A stretch of 64,000 nt of DNA from Drosophila persimilis (taxonomy: Eukaryota; Arthropoda; Insecta; Diptera; Drosophilidae). The stretch lies in the NCBI RefSeq assembly GCF_003286085.1, contig NW_020825294.1, positions 10,314,501 through 10,378,500 on the forward strand, in the 5' to 3' direction. The position numbers and the translations under genes are program-made. The notes beneath the pieces were generated by a model. That model was not told the origin of the DNA. It did no database searches and was given only the letters and a program-made list of their open reading frames with translations. Numbering within the stretch: position 1 is the first letter of the stretch; each line of letters opens with the position of its first letter. This document shows positions 41,701-52,739 of the stretch, one piece after another.

Positions 41701-43079
41701 CTATGTTTTGGGCCTTATCATCATTTGAGTAAATGTAAGCCCGGTCGTGAATTCATAGTTCTGCCAAGTGGCCCAAGCAACGCCGCCATGTTTTCCGTCG
41801 TCACATTTATAATATTTTCCATTGAGGAAACTGTATTAAAGACAAATTAATATGACAAATGCGTAATAATTAATAGCGTTAGTTCGGCATAAAATATGTG
41901 TACCTTTGTCCGCAATTTAAAGAAAACCACCATCCACCTCCCAGAATCTTTGCGCAATTACGTATCTCATCTCTGTCATTGTCGCGGTCCAATGTGGAAA
42001 ATTTCATGTTCAGATGATATTCAGTTAGTGAATCTCCGGCTGTTCCTGAACATTCTCCCAGCGATTTCAGTTTGTAGCCTTCCTCTTCGCTGCCTACAAT
42101 GAAATTATCGTAGAGAGCATAGCTGGTTGCTCCATAAACATTTTGGAGTTGGATGTACAACTCGTGAGGCTGGGCCAAGGTCATTAGATGGATTTTTTCC
42201 AGTCCCAGGAAGAAGTTCTCCCGCAGGTCTCCGAACCCTATTTTGTAGTCGATCCAAGTCCGATTAAAGTTCTCATGGCAGTTGACTAGTCTCTGGATTA
42301 CAGTCCAGCCAGATCCAGAAACACTCGAATTACAAGGCACAAGGAATGGTCCTATTCCGGGCAACACTATGGAATGGATATCAGTGGAATCGTTGAATGA
42401 GAGACAACTATTTGCCTCCGAGATGTTTTTCGGCTTTTCCTCGGTTCGTTTAAGGGAATTCGCTTGATCCTCCAGTTCTCTGAGGGAATTATTCTTCGAT
42501 TGCAGTTGAGCCTCTATTGATTGAATCCGAATTTCCATTTTTGAGATCTGCTCTTTCTTGTCATGGATTTCTGACTCACGATCCTTAATTTCTTTCTCCA
42601 TTTTCAAAATTTCGATTTCCTTCAGATGCAATATAGTCTCCTTGTCCTTCAACTGTTGATCCGAGCTCTTTTGCCTGGCATTCGTCTGTTCTTTGAGAAA
42701 CTCCAGCTGTTTAATTGCCTGAATTTCCATTGACTTGGCTAGCTCAATCTTGTTTTCCAATTGGGCGATGTAAACATCTTTCTCTCGGATTTCGTCCTTC
42801 AGTTCGTTGATGGATGCATCCTTCCCCTGGCATAGGGCAGCGTACCGGAGTAACGGCTTCACAATCGGGTAACAAATGGCGCCACACCGCTCATCGTCCT
42901 CATCCCGGGTCATCTCACAGTGCTGGAAACGGATTACCCAACTAATTAGTTTATTTCAATAACAATTTCACAGTGCACTAAGCTCTCACAGCAGTATTCT
43001 CGAAGCTATTTTCCGTAGATATAGTGATGTCTCCTTCCACGTGCAGGAAGAAAAGCACTAGAATCCAATATGTTTGCAT
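41701..43079 (-). CDS. Secreted coiled-coil fibrinogen-domain protein (FREP/tenascin-like)
   Basis: Three exons: 43079-42990, 42922-41904 and 41830-41701, total 412 aa, phases 0 and 2. The first exon is a signal peptide (MQTYWILVLFFLHVEG). Residues about 65-190 form a charged heptad-like coiled coil (IREKDVYIAQLENKIELAKS). A fibrinogen C-terminal domain follows (about 215-412), with GWTVIQR, NFNRTWIDYKIGFGDL, ENFFLGLEKIHLMT, PHELYIQL, the calcium-site-like DRDNDRDE, and finally NCGQSFLNGKYY. The third exon is needed to complete the domain. Insect proteins of this type are secreted lectin-like or recognition molecules that oligomerise through the coil; binding partners are unknown. The domain call is firm. 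A TATA/Inr promoter lies at 43126-43161 and a poly(A) signal at 41492-41497. Confidence 0.92.
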
Positions 43080-43125
43080 GACTTTTAATTGAATCACTAC
43101 TCCCGTTGATAGACTTAAATCAGAC

Positions 43126-43161
43126 TGAATGCAAAATGAAATACTCAAGCATTCTTATATA
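43126..43161 (-). promoter_or_regulatory. TATA and initiator of the fibrinogen-domain gene
   Basis: TATATAAG on the minus strand (43161-43154) precedes ATTCAGTC with the likely start A at 43126, about 33 nt from the TATAAG core. The predicted 5' UTR is 47 nt. Confidence 0.65.
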
Positions 43162-43734
43162 GCAATTATTGTCCATTAATGCTTATCAATAAATGCCATA
43201 AATCATGCTTGCATACGACTTGTCTGTTGATTTCGAGATAACAAATCCCATACAGTATTTACATATATTTATGTATTATATTTATATATGCATTATATAT
43301 GTATTTACTCGTAGATCAAAATTGATTTCGTCAACTTTATTTGAATTGCCAGATCCTGTTGATAAGAAAATGCCCATATTAAGAGTATGTATTATTAAGT
43401 ATGTACATATGTATTAAGAGTATATGTATTATCGATCTGCGTGCAAGTTGAGCGTACATTAAATAAGTTTAAATACTCTTTTTTATTTGAATTAAGTTCG
43501 CTGTGTTCTTTATCGCAGTCCATTTTGATGTACTCGTGACTGGACTGGTTGCCTGTATTATTCGACTATCTCTGATCTATATTCATCTATAAAAGTTGCA
43601 TTATTTGAAACAAATTTAATATATTTTTGAATATTTCACATATGTGTATATAAAATAGGTTCTGATTTCAACGTGCAAAAAAAAAAAATAATGAAGCAAA
43701 TCCCATAGAATTCACCAAATCGGATGATTTATTT

Positions 43735-44000
43735 AGGTAATCTTTTAACAGTGAGATCTAACTGGAGTGTGGATACCAAATTTGGTTGCTCTAGCTCTTA
43801 TAGTCTCTGAGCACTAGTCGCTCATAGGTACGGACAGACGGACGGACGGACAGACAGACATGGCTCTATCGACTCGGCTATTGATGCTGATCAAGAATAC
43901 ATTTACTTTATGGGGCCGGTAACGCTTCCTTCTGGGCGTTACACACATTCTTTTTCCCCACAAATCTAATATACCACAGTACTCATTTTTAGTATAAAAA
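43735..44000 (+). mobile_element. Fragment of a DINE-1/INE-1-like repeat
   Basis: It shares GGATACCAAATTTGGTTGCT, TATAGTCTCTGAG, a GGACAGACGGACG tract, CGACTCGGCTATTGATGCTG and a GTATAAAA-type end with the longer element at 52740-53746. This is the right half only, with diverged tail sequence. Such sequences belong to the abundant Helitron-like DINE-1 class of Drosophila. No coding capacity. Confidence 0.8.
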
Positions 44001-44873
44001 TGTTATGCTTCTCTCACGAAAAGTGGCGCTAATCGCATTTTTACACAGCTCGAACGCACATACATACATATGTAGATACATCCTTACATACATGTATTTT
44101 ACACGATCCAGCCTGAAAGTATGTATTTTGTCGAGTTTTTTCCGTGTAGAATATTGATACAATTTACAACATACTTATGTAGCAATACTTCAAAGTATAT
44201 TATGAGCATGAGTAGGTGTCATACTGCAGGAATACTGTGTGTGAATGCTTTGAGGCCACATGATCAGAATGCAAAGATCATACATATGCTTTAGGTTACC
44301 TGAATTAAATATATACCGATTATCATTTGACAGAGTTTATTTTTCGTTTTTTTTTTTAATATTAGTAGTAAAATAGGAATAAAAAGAGCTTTTCGACAAG
44401 TCCTGAAAGATGAAAGAAAGAAAAAACAACTGCCACAGTAAATAAAGATTTTTCGGAAAAGTAAATATGTATATTTAACGCCATATTACGGCCTTAGGTA
44501 TGTATGTAGCTTTCCACACTAGCTATTCCATCTAATACTTAACCCAGTAAAACTCGCACAATCGAATATCCGTAATAATAACATAGTACATATAAATATT
44601 TGAAAATGAATAGAATCAAATACAATAGGGGATATTTAATTTTCGAAAAAATATTTATTTGGATGTTTTCACACAACTTCTCTTCTTTTTAGAATGGATG
44701 ACATAAATAAATACAAATTGGATGCGTAGAAATTCTTTCCAAATGGTAGCCAAAAGTTTTGAGCACTGAAAATTATTTGGAAGCAGCTTTTAAAATAAAT
44801 TTAAAGTTGTAATTATTAGACTAAAACTAACTACGGGCTAAATATTCCATGAGAAACGTGCTGTGGTTGTGCA
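44001..44873. other. AT-rich intergenic DNA downstream of the first JHBP gene
   Basis: No gene is visible. A minus-strand AATAAA (TTTATT at 44654-44659) about 215 nt after the stop codon probably ends the JHBP gene encoded from 48983. The rest is AT-rich. Confidence 0.4.
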
Positions 44874-47800
44874 TCATTGAACCAGGAATTTCTCGATAGG
44901 AACCTTAGCGAAGAACTCGTTGATATGCGCGACCAGAATGGGTGCCCATTGCTCGCGGGTGGCTGGTATTCCCACGCGGGTGATCTCTGGTAAATTCTCG
45001 TTGACCAGATTGAGGATCATGCCATCTGTGGGTAAAATCAATTCAATCAGAAACGCGAGTTCAGCCTCATTCAACAATATTCCCTTACTAAGGTTACGAT
45101 CGGAGAAGATCCCATTGGCCACCACTTTGGCGTCCCCGATGTTGACGTTGGCATTCAGGCGATGAAGGCTGAGACGCTGCTGTCCGCTGGGCAGCTGCTC
45201 AATGTGTCCGTCAGTGAGAATAGTGGCCTTGATGTTGTCTGGGAGTAAACGCAAGTTAAATTAAATGGAAAGTACTTTAGGCGATTGCTTGCGGTTTTAC
45301 TCACCCACGGTGATGTTGAATGGACCCTTGGGCACCAGACGCAGTCCGCCGAACTTCACGTCCGCCTTGAAGTGTCCGCCGGCCTTCAGCTGAGGAAGTC
45401 CGAGGCCTAACTTGATCACAAAGCCGTTCTCTGTAAAGTTAGACACCACACTGTTGACCTGGAGGTCGCTGATTCCGTAGATCTCCATGTTCTTGATCAG
45501 CAGTCCACCCTGAATGCCATCGTTTGTGTACCGGAAGATTCCCCGCTTGTAGAAGTACGGATCAATGGAACCCATGTTGTACTCCGGCACTCCGTGGTAT
45601 TTCAGCTTCGGGGCAAATGTCTGGATCAGTCCGCGTATGCATTCGTTGAGCTCAGGCGAGCTGAGACTACAGGGTGTCACGCCATTCGAGACGCTGATCT
45701 GCGTCGTATGTGGTGTAACTGGAGGGCGAAAGTGATGGTAGATGGTAGATAAGTTCACGATCGGTTAAGTCATGGCTAGCCTCAGTCGTTAAGTTCACCG
45801 AGGCATGGCATAGCGCCTTGCTTCGAGGAGATTATGATTATAATAATTATTTTTTTGCGATCTGTGGCAGCCGTTCAAGCGTGGCCCGGTTCACGTGTCC
45901 GGCGTTGGACATAAACTGCCCGCTTTTCTGCTGCGTTGACATCCGATTGGGGTTTGTGTCAGGGAGACAAGACACCTGCCAAGGTCTTGAACAATTAAAA
46001 TACTAACAAGAGATTCACGGCAGTGAATCCTCCGGGCAAAATATTTTATGTTTTATTAAAGTGCACTCAAGGGTTTCGATTTTAAAGTCCAGCTTACGAA
46101 TACAAATCTGTTCTAAGCGTGCCACTACTTACATACATTCAAGGAATAAATTAATTCAGGTTTACTCTAGAATATTTCTTTTATTTCACTTAGCTTTTTT
46201 AATAAAACTTCTCATAGATGTCACTGACTTGCAGCAATTTTCTTGAATTGGTTGATATAATCCTAGTCGCACTTAAAATTCACTCAAGAACAGGTCTAAC
46301 AATTGTTGTATTTTCAATTGATATTACGAACTTAATTGATCAGCTTCAACCTGTTTGCTTTCCACCGATCTGCGAAGTTTACTCGGTTAGGGTCTGTAAA
46401 CCAAAGCACTTTCCTGTCTCTAAATTATTGCAAAACAAGCAGTAGGTTGATGTTTAATTATTATTGAGATTTATTCTTGAGACAAGGAATCTTTGGTCAT
46501 GGGCTTTTCATCTTCTAATGACAGGCGTAAAGCATTCAAACAACAATTACGTTTAATGTTCCTTTGCCAAATTACCAAAAAAAAATTTTAAAAAATAAAT
46601 ATGTAAATTAAGCTTGTAATTAAGCATTCAAAGAAGGAGACAATTTTTGTCTAATTTCCCAGATAAGCAGACAAGCAATTTAAGCGCGTGAGTAACCCTA
46701 ATGACTCATTTGGCTTGAGGGTTTGAAGTTTTTTCTCATTTCGTTTCTTTGTGGTGTTTTCGCCTGACAAGTTCAATGTCAAAGTTGAACCGAGTGGCGG
46801 GGCGGCCCCCAATCAACGCTTCCAAATGCCAAAATTAAAAGGTACCCGAAATGAGTTTAAGCACTTCGTTTTACTAGTTTTGGCGAGTGGAGTGAAGTGA
46901 AGTGAAGTTCGTTGCCTAAGCCTTCTGTTTGCCTGTTTGCCAAGTAAATGTCAATAAATGACCGCTCGCTTTACCTTTTTGTGAAGTTTTTTCTTTGCGC
47001 AATGACAGGTTACAATTGCAGCTTTCAGTTCGGCAAAAGCCCAACAAAAAGACGCTTACGCATTGATGTAGGTCAGTTTTTCAGCCTTACGCTTTTTACT
47101 TTTTGCTTTTTGTCAGCGGCTACCGTAGCGCCGACAGCAGGCAGCCGGTTTGGTTTCGAATGTATGCCTTGTTGTTGGTTTTTTTGATGCTGAACTCTTT
47201 TCGCAACGGCCCAAACAGCACACAGATACACGCGCACACACAATCACACCATAATGCTGATAAAATTAATGCAATTGGCAATATTTTAATTTGACTTTTT
47301 CGAGCCTGTTGCTCTATTGCTCCCTTGTTGATTCTGCATTTATTACCGCTGCCTGCCTTGCATCATCTTTGCGCTGTAGTCGTAGTCGTTGTCGGAGAAT
47401 TTCTATTTGCCCAGTTTTGCAGTCACTGGGCACTGTCCACACATCACCATCATCGTTCAGTGCTGCTTTTACTCAAATCTATAAGTATGTCAAGTTCAAG
47501 TGGCAGAGGCGGTGACTTGCCAGTCTTTTTCTTACATATTTTTTATGGTTTTCTCCCTTGCCGTCACAAAAGTGTTAAGAGTCGAATAAATAAAATGTTT
47601 TTAGTGCAAATAGACTTGCTAATTTCTATTGCAATTTCATTTTCTACAGCAGTTTGGAAATCTCATTTAAAAGTACTTTTTTTTATTATTATTATTGTTG
47701 CTTCTCAGTATTTTTCCCCCTTTTTGTTTATTTCTGAAGGTTGCAGGCCTATAAATCGGGTGAAATACGATACATATGCATGAAAATACAGAAAACAACA

Positions 47801-48983
47801 AAATGTATATTTTAAAAGAGCTGGGCTTGGTACGCGAGACAGTTTTTGATGGGCAGCGCACGAGGCACGGCCTGATCAGAATTCAAATGAAGAACTCAAA
47901 GTCCCTGGAACAAAGGTGGACAGTGAAATGGCGAATCATCTTAGCTTATACAGCAAATACAGAAAAAACAAGATACAAACAAATTTTGAACAGCAGGAAA
48001 CGGATTTACTACTTAATTCTTCTTAGGGGGGACAGATCTGTGTTCTGAATACTTAGTGATAGAAAGAAACTGATATTCGAATTCATACTAATTAAGCTCT
48101 AATATTCTCTGCTAACATTTAAGTAGTCGAACAAATATTCCCGTGATTGCATATGGTTTGATATCTGATCGGTTCTGTTCTTCCCCCAGCAATCAATGCT
48201 ATATCGTTTTAAATCAAAATAGTTCCCGAGGATTGATCCGAAATCCTTGAGAACATCCCTCTTTTTGAAGAACCTTAAAGTTCATCAGTAGCTGGAATTT
48301 TCTTAAATGCCGATAAATTGCAGTTCATAAGGTGAGTTCATTGAGGTGAGAAATACTATGAAATTATTTCTCATCTAATTTTGCATAGTTCACATAGAAT
48401 GAGCTCTAGAGTTTTTCCCATTTTTCATAGCGCATATCTAGTTCATTTTACTCCTTCGAGCCCGCATTCGCAACCTTTTCCATGTTGCAACGAGGAAAAA
48501 AATGAATTGCATTTCCATTTGAATGCCACACAGGCCACCGCAGCCGCATTTTCAATTACATTTTCCAATTGCCACTTAGCAAACAAAAGACTTGAGCAAC
48601 AAACTTGTTTTTTCTTTTGCGGTTTACGGTTTTTGGCTCTTGGTTTGGTTTCTTTTGTGGCGGGGGGAAGTGGTGGTGGTGGTGTGTTGTATTTGTTTGT
48701 TTGAATATCAAGTTCTTGTTTTAGTTACATAATCCCGTTTACCTCCATCAAACTGCAGGCCGCCAAAATCGAATGACCCCGTCTCGGCCTCGCCCTCCGC
48801 ATACTCGCCAACGTACTCCTGGCCGGGATTGAGGCTGGGGCTGGCACTGGGACTGGGACTGGAACTGGGACTTGGATTGGGATCGCTGCTGAACACGCTT
48901 TGTGCCGCCGTGGGCAGCGTGGCCGCTGAGCCACTTCCGAGTGCCAGCGCCGCCAGCGTGTGCAACAGACAGAGTAAATGCAT
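44874..48983 (-). CDS. Takeout/JHBP-family secreted protein 1, with an extended Ser/Pro N-terminus
   Basis: Four exons: 48983-48743, 45718-45305, 45238-45089 and 45025-44874, all introns in phase 1, total 318 aa. Exon 1 gives a signal peptide (MHLLCLLHTLAALALG) plus about 60 residues of Ser/Pro-rich and acidic sequence. Exon 2 starts the JHBP domain (PCSLSSPELNECIRGLIQTF with its conserved Cys). Later come GIQGGLLIKNMEIYGISDL and KGPFNITV. Exon 4 ends with FFAKVPIEKFL, the usual family C-terminus. The family binds hydrophobic ligands (juvenile hormone-like terpenoids, lipids) in hemolymph or tissue. The last intron (45026-45088) is 63 nt without a stop, so genomic reading passes through it. 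Assignment of the distant exon 1 rests on phase, donor and signal peptide. Confidence 0.85.
45719..48742 (-). other. First intron (3.0 kb) of JHBP gene 1
   Basis: Donor GGAG|GTAAAC at 48742 and acceptor CCCTCCAG before 45718. I see no coding exon inside. It is largely AT-rich, with a GTGAA repeat near 46890-46905. The sister genes have a first intron of 58 nt and 1.9 kb, so intron 1 length varies widely in this cluster. Confidence 0.5.
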
Positions 48984-51089
48984 TTTCGAGCAGCACCTTT
49001 GCCTTCCTTCGAACTCTTTTACACACAGTGAAAACCCGTTTTGATGGATTACTTCGCTCTACTCTTTTTTAATCGCTATTTGACTATTTCTGTGCGGCTG
49101 ATTTAACACAATAATCTTGTTGTCTCCGTTGTTTCTCCTTTTTTTTGCGTAATTTTTCAAACCGGCTTCACTTTTATTTCTACACGAGTGTATTTTTTAC
49201 AGTTTCTCTGATGTTTTTGTTGCTTTTGGGTTTTCTCGGTTAACTGCAATTGTTGATGCAATTGCTCATAGATTCAAACACACGCACACAACTACACACA
49301 GATAGAGAGAGAGAGACACGCGAGACGGAGACGGAGACGAACTATTTGCCAAACTTCTGCGAAAAAAAGTCTGCAAGCAAAATGCTGTGTGTTGACGGCG
49401 CGTCGGTTGCAAATCTTGAAATGAGCGCTGCACAAAACCCACGTTTATTTATAGTTTCCGACCTGCCCGATTTTTGGGATTTTTTGCTCCAAAGTTTTTC
49501 CATGCTGCCGCCGAAACCGAAACCGTAGCCGAAGCCGAAGCCGACAGCGGCAGTAACACCAACAAGCATCCAAAAGCTAATTCGTACAGGCAAAAGCTTA
49601 TCTTACCGAAAGCTTTTTGAGAGAACGATCGTGACTACAGTTGGGGAGTCACTGATCAGCCAGTTGTTATGATCATGAGTAACGTAACAGGTAACCAAAA
49701 TAACAAACGATAATTATAATGATTCAATTGGAAAGTTCATATAAATCCACCGAATACATAACACATACAGAAGTACATGTACGGTATAGTCCTGCTTTGA
49801 TAACATTCCAACGAATTACTGATCGTTCAACCAAGTCGATTTGGCTTAATTAAGACAAATTTACTGTAGGGTCAAAATAAAACTAATAAATATATTTATC
49901 CCTTGAAATAGGAAAATCCACATATAGATTTCGAAATCGCATTAAAACATACATACGTTCCCGTTTCTTGAAATGTAATTTAGTCCCTACTCAATACAAT
50001 AATAACACAACAAAAATTGCTCCATTTAAATTTTTGAGTATGTATTGATCTTAATTTGTCATTAAATTTAGTAAAGCTTACAATAATATTCGATTTCCTA
50101 AGTCTCTTACAAGAAAACTCAAAGCATTTCCGAGTTATATTCTGTCTGTGTCTTCAGCCGCATACCCACACGAACCACGTCAGCATCCATCTATCGATTG
50201 CACCCACAAATCTGTCAGAGGAACAATGAGGAAACTGTCAGGCCCGGTTGCCTCACAACTCTTTCCCATCCCTGTTTTTAGATCAAGCTGCAGGGCACGT
50301 CTGCAGTTTGAGAGGGACTGCGGGTGCGAGGCCATACAGGGCATTGTCTGGCAACCTTTTCTACGGGGTACGGGGTGGGTGTTATTCATGAGAAATGTGG
50401 GTCAGTTGTAAATCTTCGCAGGCATTTATACGTACTGCGTGTTGGGGAATAGGCCGCATAAAATTATTCATGAACTTGAGAAATTTGGAAGTGGTGTTCA
50501 ATTCGATGCTCAAGGCTGTCTGGGGACGTGATGACTTGCAAAGTTTTCTATGCAAAGCCCGAGTTTTGGATGGCTAAGATCAGAACGTATTAATTCTCCA
50601 GAATATTGGGAATTCACATCCTTTTGGCAATACATCCGTCGAACCACTCTTCGTACAGTCGCATCAAATGCCAAATTAAAATGTTGAATGTGCATATTTA
50701 ATATGTCCAGCCAGTCGTGGGGCAGACGACAATCGCGTGTTTCTTTGTCGGGCGTTGGCGTTCCTTCCCCAATTGCTTTTAGTATGCGAGGCACAGAGCA
50801 GTCTCTATAAGCAATAAGAATAAATAATTGTTGGCAATAGAGTGGGCTGATTTATGGCATACTTAGCGCTGTTCACGGCTCGAACCTTACCCTAGTACAA
50901 TTACATCACTTTATGCTAAGGCAAGTGTACAATAAAATGTACTTTTTATCTCACTATTGCCCCCCAGAGTCCGGTCTGGTTAGCCTCTATTTGTTTGTTT
51001 ATGCCCATAACATGAAATTGCTAACAAACAACTAACAAAGTTGGCTGAAATCAAAAAGCCCCATTCGATTTTGGCATTCATTCTTGATT
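48984..51089. other. Intergenic region between JHBP gene 1 and the U5 gene
   Basis: It contains GA- and CCGAAG-type simple repeats (49298-49340 and 49508-49545). ORFs of 87-94 codons at 50148-50411 (+) and 50510-50794 (-) show no family resemblance and no splice context. No gene is called. Confidence 0.4.
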
Positions 51090-51216
51090 GTCCCGGCAAC
51101 CGAAGTCGCCAGGAACTACGAAAAAATTCAGTTTAGACTCATTAGAGTGCCCCTCTCCACGGAAATCTTTAGTAAAAGGCGAAAGATTTATTCGACAATT
51201 GAAGAGAAGCCAGAGT
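51090..51216 (-). ncRNA. snRNA:U5: U5 spliceosomal snRNA
   Basis: The minus strand begins ACTCTGGCTTCTCTTCAA and contains the invariant loop I segment CGCCTTTTACTAAAGATTT, flanked by the stem partners seen in all U5 RNAs. An Sm site AATTTTTTCG follows, then a 3' hairpin (CCTGGCGAC..GTTGCCGGG). U5 aligns the exon ends in the U4/U6.U5 tri-snRNP. The length is about 127 nt; the 3' end is set by family length. A PSEA sits 43-63 bp upstream. The neighbouring U2 gene is transcribed divergently, 428 bp away. D. melanogaster has a U5 gene at 34A beside U2 genes, consistent with synteny. Confidence 0.95.
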
Positions 51217-51258
51217 AATTTTGCCATAACAAACACACCCTACCTTGAATAAGAGTCG

Positions 51259-51279
51259 CCAGAACTAGTTGGGAATTAA
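51259..51279 (-). promoter_or_regulatory. PSEA promoter element of the U5 gene
   Basis: On the minus strand it reads TTAATTCCCAACTAGTTCTG then G, matching the Drosophila snRNA proximal sequence element A bound by SNAPc. It spans about -63 to -43 from the U5 start, the standard position. Confidence 0.9.
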
Positions 51280-51579
51280 AGGAAACACTATAGTGCTACA
51301 TCACTTAAGGATACCTAAAGGACACCCGGATCGAATCGAATTCTGTACATCGTCCTATGAAAGAAAAATAAAACTGCACAATGAAAACTCAAACTCGTAT
51401 TGCTATTATGCCAGACCATCCATTTTCTTATCCTCCCTTAGTAATCCTGCTTCTTAGCTATAGCCCAAGACACACTCCTCCTGTATAAGTGTCATTCGTG
51501 GACTTTGTCTGAATGAAAAGTACCTCAAAGTAACCCCTAACACAAGATGCACATTCAGAGAGGTAGATGGTTTGTACGA

Positions 51580-51600
51580 TATAATTCCCAACTGGTTCCG
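51580..51600 (+). promoter_or_regulatory. PSEA promoter element of U2 copy 1
   Basis: It contains ATAATTCCCAACTGGTTCCG, about 44-64 bp upstream of the U2 start, matching the PSEA consensus and spacing. Confidence 0.9.
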
Positions 51601-51643
51601 GCAGCGCGCTTATGCTCTTTCAGTGGTTTTGCTATGTACAGTT

Positions 51644-51835
51644 ATCGCTTCTCGGCCTTATGGCTAAGATCAAAGTGTAGTATCTGTTCTTATCAGCTTA
51701 ACATCTGATAGTTTCTCCATTGGAGAACAACAAATGTTAAACTGATTTTTGGAATCAGACGGAGTGCTAGGGGCTTGCTCCACCTCTGTCGCGGGTTGGC
51801 CCGGTATTGCAGTACCGCCGGGATTTCGGCCCAAC
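51644..51835 (+). ncRNA. snRNA:U2: U2 spliceosomal snRNA, copy 1
   Basis: 192 nt starting ATCGCTTCTCGGCCTTATGG and ending GGCCCAAC. It contains the branch-site pairing sequence GTGTAGTATCTGTTC, the stem IIa region, the Sm site GATTTTTGG and the 3' stem-loops III/IV. U2 pairs with the intron branch site. The length equals that of D. melanogaster U2. The sequence is identical to copy 2 at 54017-54208. Confidence 0.98.
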
Positions 51836-52739
51836 TTAATAATAAATTTCACAAATTAGTACAAGTATAAACTGTGCATGTACGGCGACATCTCTTAGCG
51901 CATTTCTAATTGATTCTTCTGCCAGTTCTTGTTTTGACTCTTTTGAAAAGATGAGTTAATCAGTAGGGTGGGAAGAAACAAGAACTTACTTCTGAGAGGG
52001 TACTTGTTGAAGGATTTGGATTGGGGATCGTCGCACAGTGGCAACAGGCCAACAGGAAGTGACAACTATTGGTATATGAGCTGGAAAAATAATTCAATTA
52101 AGTATCTAAATCCGGAATATTTTAAAAGTTTGGAGTGGACCTTCAGCAAGTTTTTCCTCCGCTTAAAAATAAAATTTAATTAAAATAAATTAGATTAAAT
52201 TAAATAAATTATTAAATATTAATTTAATTAAATTAAAATTAAAATAAAATAAAAAAGTTCTCTAAAGTTTGTACCTACATATTTGTAATAAACATTTTCA
52301 AATGGTTAAATGTTAAACACAAAACTCGAATACCATTTATGTATGTAGAAAATGCAAATTCTACTATATTTTGTCTTCAAAAATTGGAATTTTGATTTTG
52401 ACTATTTAATTATTCCTCATTCGATTTAAATTATTATTTGGATTCTTACAAAATTGGTTAGCTATTTTTAAATTTTGAAAATAGTTCCATCTGTTCGAAA
52501 ATTAAGATTTTTGGAACCAAAAAATCCAAAATCCGCAACTTTTCGTCGGCGCACCGCCTTACGATTCTGTAACAAGTATAGAGGACACCTCGATGAACGT
52601 TCCAACAGACTGCAGAGCGCTGATTAAAACAGTTAATAGTTTTTTGTAATATTCGTTCTCTATTAAAAGCAATTTAGTAAAATAGTAATAGAAACGAGGG
52701 GGAACGTTGTGAGTTGCTGCGGACACCGCAACTCTACAG
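51836..52739. other. Spacer between U2 copy 1 and a DINE-like element
   Basis: No gene is seen. A pure A/T stretch at about 52164-52256 is made of AATTAAAT-like units. The remainder is AT-rich, unrelated to the flanks of U2 copy 2. Confidence 0.5.

Noticed and set aside
50148-50794. ORFs of 87 codons (+) and 94 codons (-) between JHBP gene 1 and U5
   Set aside because: Ordinary AT-rich codon use, no recognisable domain, no matching splice sites.
51670-51852. 60-codon minus-strand ORF, repeated at 54043-54225
   Set aside because: These are conceptual translations of the two U2 snRNA genes, which explains their near identity.
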